64,000 nucleotides of DNA. Origin: Halalkalibacter suaedae (GTDB lineage: Bacteria; Bacillota; Bacilli; Bacillales; Bacillaceae_D). The position numbers and the translations under genes are program-made. The notes beneath the pieces are model-generated. The model did no database searches. It was not told where the DNA came from and saw only the letters and a program-made list of their open reading frames with translations. This document shows positions 44,041 through 52,864 of this stretch, piece by piece. The DNA is taken from positions 372,001 to 436,000 of the forward strand of contig NZ_JAGKSQ010000001.1 in NCBI RefSeq assembly GCF_017939705.1. The letters are read 5' to 3'. The stretch's first letter is position 1, and each line of letters begins with the position of its first letter.

Positions 44041-44153
44041 TGTATAATAGGTTCTTCTATAGAGGTTGTATTTGTCCTTTCACCCATTTTAAGAGATGTA
44101 AAAAAACACAACTAGAGAGGTTGAAAAGAACAATTCCCATTATTCCTCTAACA

Positions 44154-44283
44154 AAGCGGACGGGATGGGTGGGCCGACTCCTGCAGGACAGAAAGGGCAG
44201 GTTGAAATCCACCGGCAAAGCCGGTTAGTTCAACGCCCTCCTGCGGAAAGCGTGCCCCCCATCCCGGTAGCGGAGTCGAAGCG
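44154..44283 (+). repeat. Type B structured repeat, copy 2
   Basis: Begins AAGCGGACGGGATGGGTGGG. The outer stem CGGGATGGG (44161-) pairs with CCCATCCCG; GTTGAA (44201-44206) pairs with TTCAAC (44229-44234); ACCGGC-AAA-GCCGGT forms the inner hairpin. It lies alone between yumC and the ABC-2 permease gene. Confidence 0.8.
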
Positions 44284-44366
44284 TTTTACTTCGGCAATAG
44301 AAACTTTCATCCATCAAAAATTTTTCGACAAGCTCAAAACTTACCCTCTTCCGAATAATTAAACTT

Positions 44367-45140
44367 TTAATACTGACCCAAAAGTCCTTTCCTCATAGCA
44401 ACTTTCTCACATTTTATAAATACAAATAACCCAACAGCAAGATACAAAAATGAATTACTAAATAATATTGCAAAATCAGCTAAAGCAATCTCTGTTAACC
44501 TTAAGTCATCAAGCATAACAGTCCTAACCATATTGACCCCTTTAACAAATGGAGCAAAGACTAGAAACGGGGCAACCGATAAAGGAACAAACACAAGACC
44601 CATTAACACAAACTGGAATATTTGCAGAAATGACTCAATTTGCTTAACGATGATTGCCAAACCAGCAATCATAAAACTGACTCCAATCATACTAATCATT
44701 GTTACTAAAATTATAGGAATGGTTGTCATCGGATTAAGATTTAACCATTGTCCAGATGTCAGCATAGCCGCTAAAAGCAAAAGAACCATAATAACCATTT
44801 GGAGTGAAAATTGACCGATCATACGAGCGAGCAAAATCTTCCATACACCTAAAGGGGACATATACAATTGTTCTAACGTTCCTCGGGTCGCCTCTGTTAC
44901 TACAGAAAACCCAATAAAATTCATCGTCATCATTGTTAGACTCCAAAATACTACACTAACAATTGAATATTGAACATTTGAATCAAAACTAGCGGGATCC
45001 CCAATAAACATAATCCCAAAAAACGCCGCGATAAAAATAATATAAAATGTCATTAGTAGGGCTAAAGTATTAGGCAAATAACGCTTCATTTCAATAAATT
45101 CCATTCGGACATTAGCAGTAAGTACATTAAGCCATTTCAA
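44367..45140 (-). CDS. ABC-2 type transporter permease
   Basis: A 257-residue protein with six membrane helices, starting after a short cytoplasmic segment (MKWLNVLTANVRMEFIEMKR). The pattern VVTEATRGTLEQLYMSPLGVWKILLARMIGQ is typical of ABC-2 exporters of the DrrB kind. The TTG at 45140 follows AAGGGGGAG by seven bases and lies within the last codons of the ATPase gene (14-base overlap), so the two are coupled. The frame extends about 40 codons upstream inside the ATPase gene, which is unlikely. Substrate unknown. Confidence 0.85.
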   Translation of the reverse strand: MKWLNVLTANVRMEFIEMKRYLPNTLALLMTFYIIFIAAFFGIMFIGDPASFDSNVQYSIVSVVFWSLTMMTMNFIGFSVVTEATRGTLEQLYMSPLGVWKILLARMIGQFSLQMVIMVLLLLAAMLTSGQWLNLNPMTTIPIILVTMISMIGVSFMIAGLAIIVKQIESFLQIFQFVLMGLVFVPLSVAPFLVFAPFVKGVNMVRTVMLDDLRLTEIALADFAILFSNSFLYLAVGLFVFIKCEKVAMRKGLLGQY

Positions 45141-46104
45141 ATCGTTTCTCCCCCTTAACAATTTGCATAAACACTTGTTCAAAGTCAATAGAGGTTCGAT
45201 CAATACTTTCAACAACAACACCTTCTGATCTAAAAATGTCAAATAGCCCATATATATCTTCACTTTTTTCTAAATTCACCGTTACAACAGTTTGATGCTC
45301 TCCACTCTCAAAGCTGCTTAAAGGAAAGCGCTGAATCATCTGTTGCTTTAACTTCATATTTAATGAACCAGCTATTTTTATGGCATATGCCTTAGTATCA
45401 AAAAGGTTAAGGAGGTTTTCCACTTTTTCATCAATGATCACTGTGCCCTTATTTATAATGACCGTGCGATCACACAATTCCTGTACGACTGGCATATCGT
45501 GTGAACTAATGATGATTGTTCGCTTTTCATCTTTGACAATGTTTTTAAGGATCTCTCTTAATTCATAACTAATTTCAACGTCCAAACCTAAAGTCGGTTC
45601 GTCCAATAAAATAACGTCTGTATTCGCCAACAACGTTACGGCAATTGCTAGTTTTTGTTGCATCCCCCGAGACAGTCCATTAACAAGCTCATTTTCCTTA
45701 TGTTTTAAATGGAACTGTTCTAATAACTTTTCAACTTGAGGTGCCACTTCCTTACGAGAGAACCCACGATTACCTGCAAAGTATTCTAAATTTTCGCGAA
45801 CTGTTAATCGCCAATACAAATTACGGTTACCTTCTAACACTGCACTTATATGACGAAGTGCTTTTAATCGCTGGGTATTAATATCTAAACCATTAATTGA
45901 TATCGTACCTGCGTCAGCTTTCAATAATCCACAGATCATCTTAATCGTTGATGTTTTACCTGCACCGTTAGGCCCTAATAGACCAAGGACTTCTCCACGA
46001 TATACATTAAAGGTTACATTATTTACAGCTGAAATAATTTCTTTCGTTTTTCTTTTAACGTATGATTTTTCAATTCCCCGAACTTCAATGATCTTCTCCA
46101 CCAA
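45127..46104 (-). CDS. ABC transporter ATP-binding protein (DrrA-like)
   Basis: A 325-residue ATPase with Walker A GPNGAGKTS, signature LSRGMQQK (in place of LSGGQ), and Walker B VILLDEPTLGLD. The C-terminal extension after about residue 215 is typical of DrrA-type exporters. It overlaps the permease start. The start is a TTG at 46104 after GAGGGTGG; a GTG follows immediately. Exporters of this type move drugs or other small molecules; the substrate is unknown. Confidence 0.88.
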   Translation of the reverse strand: MVEKIIEVRGIEKSYVKRKTKEIISAVNNVTFNVYRGEVLGLLGPNGAGKTSTIKMICGLLKADAGTISINGLDINTQRLKALRHISAVLEGNRNLYWRLTVRENLEYFAGNRGFSRKEVAPQVEKLLEQFHLKHKENELVNGLSRGMQQKLAIAVTLLANTDVILLDEPTLGLDVEISYELREILKNIVKDEKRTIIISSHDMPVVQELCDRTVIINKGTVIIDEKVENLLNLFDTKAYAIKIAGSLNMKLKQQMIQRFPLSSFESGEHQTVVTVNLEKSEDIYGLFDIFRSEGVVVESIDRTSIDFEQVFMQIVKGEKRFEMA

Positions 46105-46286
46105 ACCACCCTCTCTTTATTGCAACTGGATATTACTACCTTTACATCCATTATAAAACAATAAAGATAAACTACTACCTACCTTAAGGTGGAATTCGAA
46201 TCAGTCTTAAGTTGGAGATTGGATCAAGACCTATCGATCCCGTCCTCTCTTCTTACGTCACAAGAAATTTTATTGTATGTACAAAA
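46105..46286. other. Intergenic region before the type A repeat
   Basis: Upstream of the ABC exporter ATPase gene; no supported gene. It probably holds the exporter promoter. Confidence 0.3.
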
Positions 46287-46522
46287 AAGGTCAGACAAAG
46301 TGTCTGTACCGACTTAAAACAATAACAAAGATAGATAGTGTGCTGACACCGCTCCTGAAATATACTTCGCTTTCCGCGGGAAGCCGCTGAGCCTCCTCGG
46401 CTACGCCTGTGGGGTCTCACCTTTGGCTTTTGCATCCCGCAGGAGTCTACGTATATTTCATCCGCTAAATAAATGCTTTGTTCAAAATTTCAGTCAGCCA
46501 CTTTAGTTGTAGTCTTAGTCTT
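46287..46522 (+). repeat. Type A structured repeat, copy with divergent ends
   Basis: The core from 46349 (CCGCTCCTGAAATATACTTC, TTTCCGCGGGAAGCC, CATCCCGCAGGAGTCTACG) is intact. The outer ends (AAGGTCAGACA and TAGTCTTAGTCTT) are more diverged from the consensus than in other copies. Reading frames in it are not genes. Confidence 0.75.
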
Positions 46523-46534
46523 AAACAAAAGAAA

Positions 46535-46568
46535 AAATACCCTTGAGAATTAGTTCTCAAGGGTATTT
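46535..46568 (-). terminator. Terminator after yutM
   Basis: AAATACCCTTGAGAA pairs perfectly with TTCTCAAGGGTATTT, followed by a T-run on the minus strand. Confidence 0.9.
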
Positions 46569-46612
46569 CGTCTAGATTCTATGACTCCTGTGTAAGGGGC
46601 CATTTGTGTATT

Positions 46613-46966
46613 TTAGCATTCTTCCGGGGTACCAGCTTTAGTTGCGGTTCGGAATGATGAACCACAGCCACAGTTTGCGATAGCATTGGGATTATCGATT
46701 GTGAATCCGCCACCCATCATATTTTGCTTGTAGTCAATTACTACACCTTTAACAATTGGGGCACTTTCTTCATCGATTAGAATTTCCAATCCATCTATAT
46801 CTAATTTCGTATCATCTTCATTTCTTTCGTTATCAAAACCCATACCATACGATAAACCGCTACAGCCGCCACCTTTAACACCGACGCGAAGCATTAGGCC
46901 TTCTTCACCTTCTGCCTCCATCATGCTCTTAATATGACTTACTGCGGATTCAGTTAATGTAATCAT
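46613..46966 (-). CDS. yutM: HesB/IscA-type iron-sulfur carrier (YutM)
   Basis: A 117-residue A-type carrier that delivers Fe-S clusters. Cluster cysteines are in VKGGGCSGLSYGM (Cys at about 35) and the C-terminal NCGCGSSF, and the family pattern ITLTESAVSHIK opens the protein. Length fits YutM/ErpA. The start follows GGAGG. It stands alone after a terminator-ended transcript but is near other Fe-S genes (yutI, lipA). Confidence 0.92.
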   Translation of the reverse strand: MITLTESAVSHIKSMMEAEGEEGLMLRVGVKGGGCSGLSYGMGFDNERNEDDTKLDIDGLEILIDEESAPIVKGVVIDYKQNMMGGGFTIDNPNAIANCGCGSSFRTATKAGTPEEC

Positions 46967-47045
46967 AACATCCCTCCTAATTGCTGTTAGGATTATTATA
47001 CCTCATCTAATCCTTGAACCTCAAGGCAGACTACTCACCATATTC

Positions 47046-47246
47046 TCAGCACTCTACTGATTGTCGGAGAAAAGGGGATGCAGGTTTTGTCATCATCATC
47101 ATTTGATTATGTGCTGTATCTAGTTCTTGACTATAATGTAATACAAGCGGATGGTTCATTCCATATTTTCTTGCTGCAACAATCATTTTAGTACGGAGCT
47201 CTTCTATTTTATCCATATAATCTTGTCTTTTAACAGCTTTGCTCAT
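47046..47246 (-). CDS. Spo0E-like aspartyl-phosphate phosphatase
   Basis: A 66-residue helical protein with the Spo0E family core IEELRTKMIVAARKYGMNH and SQELDTAHN, where SxxxD is the conserved signature of phosphatases that remove phosphate from Spo0A and so delay sporulation. The ATG at 47246 follows GAGGTG by six bases; two earlier starts are inside or next to that site. It is one of several small family members usual in Bacillus. Confidence 0.82.
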   Translation of the reverse strand: MSKAVKRQDYMDKIEELRTKMIVAARKYGMNHPLVLHYSQELDTAHNQMMMMTKPASPFLRQSVEC

Positions 47247-47585
47247 CCCCATCACCTCTCCGCTTATAAATTCATACGTGCTCTTTTATTATTCCCTTAA
47301 GTTTACAAAAATAACATATTGAACGCAACACTACTTAATAAATTTCAAAAAATTTCCTTACATTATTCAACAGAATTGCGTGACATTTAACAGATGCTTT
47401 TCTATTTCTTTTAATAAGTGCTATCTGATAGTATAATAGACAGCGATACGAAATATATCTCTGTACTAACTTGTTCTACATGTAGAGGGCTAGTTCCTCT
47501 TTTCTACTTATAAATTCTAACATTGTAATCATTTGTTTATAAAATTCTTGATTCTATAACCAAATGAGAAACGGAGGATAACAAA

Positions 47586-48680
47586 ATGGGAATCATGCTA
47601 ACAGATAGCAAATTACAGAGCATTGCAGATAAAATTAGCAATGGTGAACGACTGACAATGGAAGATGGAATGTACTTATTTGAAACGCCTGATCTCTTAG
47701 GGGTTGCTCAATTAGCTAATCAAGTAAATATGAAGAAAAACGGCGACAACGTCTATTTCATTCAGAATATGTACATCAATCCTACAAATGTATGTGAAGC
47801 CAACTGCGGCTTCTGTGGCTTCAAACGTAAGCCAGGTCAAGAAGGTGCCTACACAATGGATAGTGCAGCATTACTTGAGTACGTTGATAAGCGTTGGAAT
47901 GAAAACATTCGCGAATTTCACATTGTCGGTGGACATAATACTGAAGTCCCGTTTGATTACTATTTAGATACGATCCGCACACTAAAGAAGCATTATCCGA
48001 ATGCTTCTGTCAAAGCATACACTGGTGCCGAGATCGAATTTTTCTCTAGAATCTCTGGATTATCAATGAAAGGTGTCTTGGAAGAACTCATTAAAGCTGG
48101 TCTAGACACATTACCTGGTGGTGGTGCTGAAATCCTAACTGAGCGTTACCGTGCAAAAATGAGTCCAGATAAAGCATCGACTGATCAATGGCTAGAAGCA
48201 CATGAAATTGCACATAATCTTGGTCTTCGTACACATGCGACGATGCTCTATGGTTCAATTGAGTCAAAAGAAGAACGCCTGATTCATATGGATCGTCTAC
48301 GTCAGCTACAAGACCGAACAAATGGATTTATGGTTTTTATTCCACTTGCCATGCAGCCTAGAAGTGTTAATGCCGGAATCAAGAGAAGAACAACTGCGTA
48401 CGATGATATGCGTACATTGGCAATCAGCAGATTGATGCTAGATAATTTTGACCATATTAAAGCATATTGGATTAATATTGGTGTACAGTTAACACAAATG
48501 GCCTTAACATTTGGCTCTAGTGATATTCATGGAACGTTAATTGAAGAACGTATCTCTCACGCTGCTGGTGCCCTAACATCACAAGGGATCACAAGAGATG
48601 AATTGATTCACCTTATTAAAAGTGCCGGAAAGACACCAATTGAACGAGATACTTTCTACAATATCGTTAAAACGTATTAA
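47586..48680 (+). CDS. mqnE: Aminofutalosine synthase MqnE
   Basis: A 364-residue radical SAM enzyme that joins SAM and the chorismate-derived enolpyruvyl benzoate to make aminofutalosine in the futalosine route to menaquinone. The cluster-binding CxxxCxxC is C70-EAN-C74-GF-C77, in INPTNVCEANCGFCGFKRKP. It is close to CofH/MqnC relatives, but the length and N-terminal segment fit MqnE. The start follows GGAGG. No other mqn gene is in the window. B. subtilis uses the other (isochorismate) route, so this marks a difference. Confidence 0.85.
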   Translation: MGIMLTDSKLQSIADKISNGERLTMEDGMYLFETPDLLGVAQLANQVNMKKNGDNVYFIQNMYINPTNVCEANCGFCGFKRKPGQEGAYTMDSAALLEYVDKRWNENIREFHIVGGHNTEVPFDYYLDTIRTLKKHYPNASVKAYTGAEIEFFSRISGLSMKGVLEELIKAGLDTLPGGGAEILTERYRAKMSPDKASTDQWLEAHEIAHNLGLRTHATMLYGSIESKEERLIHMDRLRQLQDRTNGFMVFIPLAMQPRSVNAGIKRRTTAYDDMRTLAISRLMLDNFDHIKAYWINIGVQLTQMALTFGSSDIHGTLIEERISHAAGALTSQGITRDELIHLIKSAGKTPIERDTFYNIVKTY

Positions 48681-48717
48681 AAGGGACAACATCTCTTCAC
48701 AGAATAACGAACAAAAA

Positions 48718-48754
48718 AACACGCATGGAGGCTAGATCCACCATGCGTGTTTTG
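48718..48754 (+). terminator. Terminator after mqnE
   Basis: ACACGCATGG pairs with CCATGCGTGT, followed by TTTTG. Confidence 0.85.
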
Positions 48755-48788
48755 TCTTGTCTCTAAAAAAGGAACCTATTCCATTTAA

Positions 48789-48825
48789 ATAGAGCCAAAT
48801 CAATTAAGCTGATTTGGCTCTATTT
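48789..48825 (-). terminator. Terminator after dapF
   Basis: AATAGAGCCAAATCA pairs perfectly with TGATTTGGCTCTATT, flanked by T-runs. Confidence 0.85.
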
Positions 48826-48848
48826 TATTCTAGCAAAAAGAGTATCAC

Positions 48849-49697
48849 TTATTTCCGTTCGAAAAAACCTTCACAAATAATTTCCGCTCCACCACTCATC
48901 AGCACATGGCCATTTTGTTTCCAAGTAATTCGTAGGTCACCACCTAATAAATGAACAATAACCTCTTCGTCCTTATGACAGTGTCCATTAAGAATTGCTG
49001 CAACAACCGCCGCACAAGCTCCTGTTCCACAAGCCTGCGTAATACCAGATCCTCTTTCCCAAACACGAAAATGAATCTCATTTTTTGAAACAATCTCGAC
49101 GAATTCCACATTTACCCAATCAGGAAAGCGTTCATCCTTTTCCATTTTCGGACCAATTGTTTCAACATTTGCCTTACTAATATCCTTAACAAACATAATC
49201 GCATGTGGATTTCCCATTGAGACAGCAGTCACAAATAACTCTTCACCATCAAGTTCAAAGCACTCAGAAATTACTTGATCTTGTTTCCCACCAAGCATTG
49301 GAATGTTTTCACGTGTCAATATCGGCTCTCCCATATCAACTGTCACATTTACAACTCGACCCTGAACCACCTCAACGGTTGCTTCAACAAGGCCTGCTAA
49401 CGTTTCAATTTGAAATGTTTTCTCCTTTACATACCCATGTTCAAAGGCGAACTTGGCAACACACCTAAGACCATTCCCACAGTTTTTTGCTTCGGAACCA
49501 TCATTATTAAAGATTCGCATTTTTACAGGGGCGATCTTGGACGGCGCTACTAGAATAAGTCCATCTGAGCCGATTCCCTTATTTTTATCTGCAACCTCTA
49601 CCGCAAGTGAAGCAAGGTCTTCTTCAAGTAGTTTTTCTTTAAAAGCATCAACGTAAATATAACTATTCCCAAGTCCATGCATTTTCGTAAATTGCAC
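48849..49697 (-). CDS. dapF: Diaminopimelate epimerase
   Basis: A 282-residue racemase that converts LL- to meso-diaminopimelate for lysine and cell wall. Both active-site cysteines are seen, in NCGNGLRC and QACGTGACA. The start is a GTG following GGCGGAAG. The B. subtilis counterpart is yutL. It ends near mqnE with back-to-back terminators, and one base separates it from the upstream small gene, so they share an operon. Confidence 0.94.
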   Translation of the reverse strand: MQFTKMHGLGNSYIYVDAFKEKLLEEDLASLAVEVADKNKGIGSDGLILVAPSKIAPVKMRIFNNDGSEAKNCGNGLRCVAKFAFEHGYVKEKTFQIETLAGLVEATVEVVQGRVVNVTVDMGEPILTRENIPMLGGKQDQVISECFELDGEELFVTAVSMGNPHAIMFVKDISKANVETIGPKMEKDERFPDWVNVEFVEIVSKNEIHFRVWERGSGITQACGTGACAAVVAAILNGHCHKDEEVIVHLLGGDLRITWKQNGHVLMSGGAEIICEGFFERK

Positions 49698-49698
49698 G

Positions 49699-49947
49699 CT
49701 AGCTTCCGCCCTTTCGTAGTGGCTTGTCTGTCCAAAAATAATCTTGATCTGCTTCTAAAATCGTCATACGAGCGTTACAGCATGGCATAATTAAAATCGT
49801 CTTTATGCTTTCTTGTGCACGCTTAAATTCGGATTTCTTCATATTTGTTAACACATTATCCGCTCCACAAAAGGGGCATGTCTGTATATAAATATCATCA
49901 AATAACCGTTCATACGGCCATGTGTTGATAAATGGAATCATTTCCAA
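49699..49947 (-). CDS. Small cysteine-containing protein before dapF
   Basis: An 82-residue protein with [10 protein letters not shown] and MPCCNARM, suggesting a metal site, and an N-terminal [18 protein letters not shown]. The TTG at 49947 follows GGAAG by eight bases; the frame extends upstream into the next gene. It overlaps the yuzB end closely on the same strand. I do not assign a family. Its stop is one base before the dapF start. Confidence 0.7.
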   Translation of the reverse strand: MEMIPFINTWPYERLFDDIYIQTCPFCGADNVLTNMKKSEFKRAQESIKTILIMPCCNARMTILEADQDYFWTDKPLRKGGS

Positions 49948-49972
49948 GTTAAACACTTCCTTTGTTGTGAGC

Positions 49973-50209
49973 CTAAAACATTGGATTCTCTTCAAGATGA
50001 AGATAAATATTCTCGACTAATTCCTCATTGGTTTCACCAGAGACAAATTCTCCATTAACAAGAGCAAACGGATCTAATGCACATTGCCCACAATGATTTA
50101 AACAGCCATATTCAATAATATCTAAATTAGGATCACGTTCAAGCATTTCCATGGCTTTTTGTGAACCACTCGCTAAATTACTTAAGCAAAATTCAATAAT
50201 TGGACGCAT
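49973..50209 (-). CDS. yuzB: DUF1450 protein (YuzB-like)
   Basis: A 78-residue protein with the DUF1450 pattern [20 protein letters not shown] and [20 protein letters not shown]; four cysteines are spaced like a small thioredoxin-fold or Fe-S site. Function unknown. The start follows GAGGTG. Together with the next two genes it forms yuzB-ORF-dapF on one strand, close to the B. subtilis order. Confidence 0.87.
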   Translation of the reverse strand: MRPIIEFCLSNLASGSQKAMEMLERDPNLDIIEYGCLNHCGQCALDPFALVNGEFVSGETNEELVENIYLHLEENPMF

Positions 50210-50307
50210 TATTTCACCTCATTAATCTTCCTCTTTATGCTACTCTCGCTTTAAAAAGAAGTCAATTATGACAATTTAATTTATTTAGAAAAAAGTTCAT
50301 AAAATTG

Positions 50308-50335
50308 TTGTTTTTTTGTCGCTTCCTGCTATAAT
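50308..50335 (+). promoter_or_regulatory. Promoter of the TetR-YutJ gene
   Basis: -35 TTGTTT (50308-50313) and -10 TATAAT (50330-50335) with a 16-base spacer. The exact -35 is uncertain in a T-rich stretch. Confidence 0.5.
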
Positions 50336-50341
50336 CAAAAC

Positions 50342-50353
50342 TGACCAGGGTCA
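50342..50353 (+). promoter_or_regulatory. Palindromic operator before the TetR-YutJ gene
   Basis: TGACCAGGGTCA, an inverted repeat (TGACC, two bases, GGTCA), placed right after the -10, where a repressor would block initiation. Self-control by the encoded TetR domain is the natural reading, by analogy with other TetR genes. Confidence 0.55.
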
Positions 50354-50373
50354 CTTTTGAGGAGCTTAAATAG

Positions 50374-52017
50374 ATGAATGAACGTGCCAAAAAGGAACGA
50401 ACCAAAAAACGTATTGAGGATGCCGCCTTAGCTCTTTTTAAAGAAAAAGGTTTTTCTCGAACCACTGTACAAGAGATTACTCGTGCAGCTAATGTTGCAA
50501 AAGGAACATTTTTTAATTATTTTCCTACAAAGGATTCAATCATGCAATCGCTCGCAAATGATCTTTTAGAAACGGTTTTACCTTTTTTAGAGCAACCACA
50601 CTTTAAGCAGCGAACATTATCTGTTCGCTTACATGCCTATCTTCAATTTATTCTAAAAGATTATGACCAAGATCCAGCACTGACAATTGAAATGTGGAAT
50701 CATGTTCTTAAAAAGCAGACGTTGCTACTTACACATTGGGAGAAATTACTTACTCACGCTAAAGAAAGAGGAGAATTCACCTCTTGTGCTTCAGTTGAGA
50801 CTTGGAAACATATCATTCATGGTTTGATTTCTCATGGCATGAAAACCTTTACGACTGAACCTACTAAAGCCCGACTACTCGAAAACGTGATGACTTTGGT
50901 CGAGACAGCACTTGATGCAATCACCGAACAAAGGGGACATTCACTTATGAAAAAGCTTGTTATACTTGGTGGCGGTTATGGCGGGATGCGTATTATTCAA
51001 CGTTTACTACCAGACGAATTACCTGAAGATGTTGAAATCATTCTTATCGATCGTCTACCTTACCATTGTCTTAAAACAGAATATTATGCTTTAGCTGCTG
51101 GTACAGCCGCAGATCATCATTTACGTGTTTCTTTTCCTGAGGATGCAAGAATTTCAATTAAATACGGGACAATTCAATCTGTTGATCTATCAGGAAAAAC
51201 AGTTGAATTAGAGGATGGAAGCTCAGTTTCATATGATAAATTAGTCATTGGCTTAGGCTGTGAAGACAAATACCATAATGTACCTGGTGCAGAAGAATTT
51301 ACAAATAGCATTCAAACAATGGATGCGACAAGAAAAACATATGAAGCCATTAATAATGTTCGACCAAATGGCATTGTCTCAATTGTTGGTGGGGGATTAA
51401 GTGGTGTTGAACTCGCCAGTGAATTACGTGAAAGTCGACCAGATCTCACAATTAAGCTGTTTGATCGTGGTGAAATTATTTTATCAATGTTCCCATTAAA
51501 GTTAAGTACATATGTACAAAATTGGTTTATCGATCATGGTGTCGATGTGATCAATAAATCAAATATCACAAGAGTCGAAAAAGGGTTCATCTATAATCAT
51601 GATGAAGCCATTGAATCAGATGCAATTATATGGACAGCTGGTGTTCAGCCAGTTGAGGTAGTAAGGAATTTAGATGTTGAAAAGGATCCACAAGGACGTG
51701 TCGTTTTGGCACCTCAACATTTCCTGCCGACTGATGATGATGTATTTGTCGTTGGTGACTGTGCGAGCCTACCTCATGCTCCGAGTGCACAATTAGCTGA
51801 GGGCCAGGCTGAACAGATCGTGACGATTTTGAAGAAGCAATGGAATGGCGAATCCCTTCCAGAGGAACTTCCTCAAATTAAATTAAAAGGTGTATTAGGT
51901 TCTCTTGGGAAAAAGCATGGCTTTGGACTTATGGGAGAACGAACTCTTCTAGGTCGAGTTCCAAGGGTTCTAAAAAGCGGAGTACTATGGATGTATAAGT
52001 ATCACTCTGGTGCTTAA
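50374..52017 (+). CDS. yutJ: TetR repressor fused to YutJ NADH dehydrogenase-like flavoprotein
   Basis: One 547-codon frame with two parts. Residues 1-190 are a complete TetR regulator (HTH ALFKEKGFSRTTVQEI, VAKGTFFNYFPTKDSIM; then an all-helical ligand domain). Residues 192-547, starting MKKLVILGGGYGGMRII, are a complete NDH-2-like flavoprotein of YutJ length (356) with FAD site, IVGGGLSGVELASELRE and VVGDCASLPHAPSAQ. There is no stop between them. A good internal ribosome site (AAAGGGGAC) precedes the inner ATG at 50947, so YutJ may also be made separately. TetR genes normally stop before such a partner, so this is a true fusion or a lost stop codon. Confidence 0.85.
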   Translation: MNERAKKERTKKRIEDAALALFKEKGFSRTTVQEITRAANVAKGTFFNYFPTKDSIMQSLANDLLETVLPFLEQPHFKQRTLSVRLHAYLQFILKDYDQDPALTIEMWNHVLKKQTLLLTHWEKLLTHAKERGEFTSCASVETWKHIIHGLISHGMKTFTTEPTKARLLENVMTLVETALDAITEQRGHSLMKKLVILGGGYGGMRIIQRLLPDELPEDVEIILIDRLPYHCLKTEYYALAAGTAADHHLRVSFPEDARISIKYGTIQSVDLSGKTVELEDGSSVSYDKLVIGLGCEDKYHNVPGAEEFTNSIQTMDATRKTYEAINNVRPNGIVSIVGGGLSGVELASELRESRPDLTIKLFDRGEIILSMFPLKLSTYVQNWFIDHGVDVINKSNITRVEKGFIYNHDEAIESDAIIWTAGVQPVEVVRNLDVEKDPQGRVVLAPQHFLPTDDDVFVVGDCASLPHAPSAQLAEGQAEQIVTILKKQWNGESLPEELPQIKLKGVLGSLGKKHGFGLMGERTLLGRVPRVLKSGVLWMYKYHSGA

Positions 52018-52028
52018 TAAATTTAATG

Positions 52029-52072
52029 GAGCCTTAAAGAGCAGCTTATTCACTCTTTAAAGGCTCTTTTTT
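52029..52072 (+). terminator. Terminator after the TetR-YutJ gene
   Basis: GAGCCTTAAAGAG pairs with CTCTTTAAAGGCTC, followed by TTTTTT. Confidence 0.85.
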
Positions 52073-52380
52073 CAACTCAATTCATTGATTTTTTTAAAGA
52101 TCTCTTTTAAATTTGGGTTACCCTCTGCCACTACTTCACCGTTTAATACAACTAGCGGATAAAAATACTCATCATTTTGTATTGCTTCGGAAAATTGAAT
52201 ATCGATTTCTTTTTCGCCAGGCTCTTCAATATCGATATAGCTCATCTTAAACTGATGAGTTGGGTACTTTCTGGTTACTGCAGCTTCAAGCCATTCCATC
52301 GTTTCACGTGCACTAGGAAGGTGAATGCAGCTAGCACATTTCTCCTCAGCACCGTACACAGTCATTGTTATTGTAATCAT
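52072..52380 (-). CDS. yuzD: DUF1462 protein (YuzD-like), thioredoxin-fold
   Basis: A 102-residue protein starting MITITMTVYGAEEKCASCIH, with CxxC in a thioredoxin-like position, and later FYPLVVLNGEVVAEGNPNL, a cis-Pro-type strand. The ATG at 52380 follows GGAG by nine bases. Family function is unknown; an Fe-S link is suggested by its divergent neighbour yutI, the NifU-like gene. Confidence 0.85.
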   Translation of the reverse strand: MITITMTVYGAEEKCASCIHLPSARETMEWLEAAVTRKYPTHQFKMSYIDIEEPGEKEIDIQFSEAIQNDEYFYPLVVLNGEVVAEGNPNLKEIFKKINELS

Positions 52381-52582
52381 CTCTAACAACTCCTCATCAC
52401 ATTGTCTCATATCTTATGATAATGATTTCTCTAGAAAAGAACAATCGTAAGTTTCCCCTTTAACTACAGGCAATTATCGAGTTGGTTTAGGTATTTCCAT
52501 TCATTTACCTCAAAAATAAAGCAGGATCATGGATTTTTTTTGCTATGGCTATTATAATAGGAGTAGAAAGGAGTTGTTGAAT

Positions 52583-52822
52583 ATGGAAACAAGTACTGAT
52601 GTAATTGAACAAGTAAAGGAAGTATTAGATAAGCTTCGTCCATTCTTACTAAGAGATGGTGGGGATGTTGAGCTTGTAGACGTTGAAGATGGTATCGTTA
52701 AAGTACGACTACTTGGTGCTTGCGGTTCGTGCCCGAGTTCAACAATTACGTTGAAGGCTGGTATTGAGCGTGCATTACTTGAAGAAGTACCTGGCATAAA
52801 GGAAATTGAGCAAGTCTTTTAA
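52583..52822 (+). CDS. yutI: NifU C-terminal domain Fe-S scaffold (YutI)
   Basis: A 79-residue Nfu-type protein that assembles or carries an Fe-S cluster, with the [16 protein letters not shown] segment and CxxC in GACGSCPSS. The ATG at 52583 follows AAGGAG. It is divergent from yuzD, as in B. subtilis, and has a strong terminator. Confidence 0.92.
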   Translation: METSTDVIEQVKEVLDKLRPFLLRDGGDVELVDVEDGIVKVRLLGACGSCPSSTITLKAGIERALLEEVPGIKEIEQVF

Positions 52823-52828
52823 TACGCT

Positions 52829-52860
52829 GAAAAGCCCGACATGATTATGTCGGGCTTTTC
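52829..52860. terminator. Terminator between yutI and the SplA-like gene
   Basis: GAAAAGCCCGACAT pairs perfectly with ATGTCGGGCTTTTC between convergent genes. Confidence 0.9.
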
Positions 52861-52864
52861 TTTA

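Noticed and set aside
44165-44362. Frames starting MGGPTPAGQKG, also seen at 58679
   Set aside because: They are translations of type B repeats. Arm changes between copies keep base pairing rather than protein sequence.
47280-47585. Riboswitch before mqnE
   Set aside because: Only small weak hairpins (for example GAGGGCTAGTTCCTC) were seen; nothing matches a known riboswitch.
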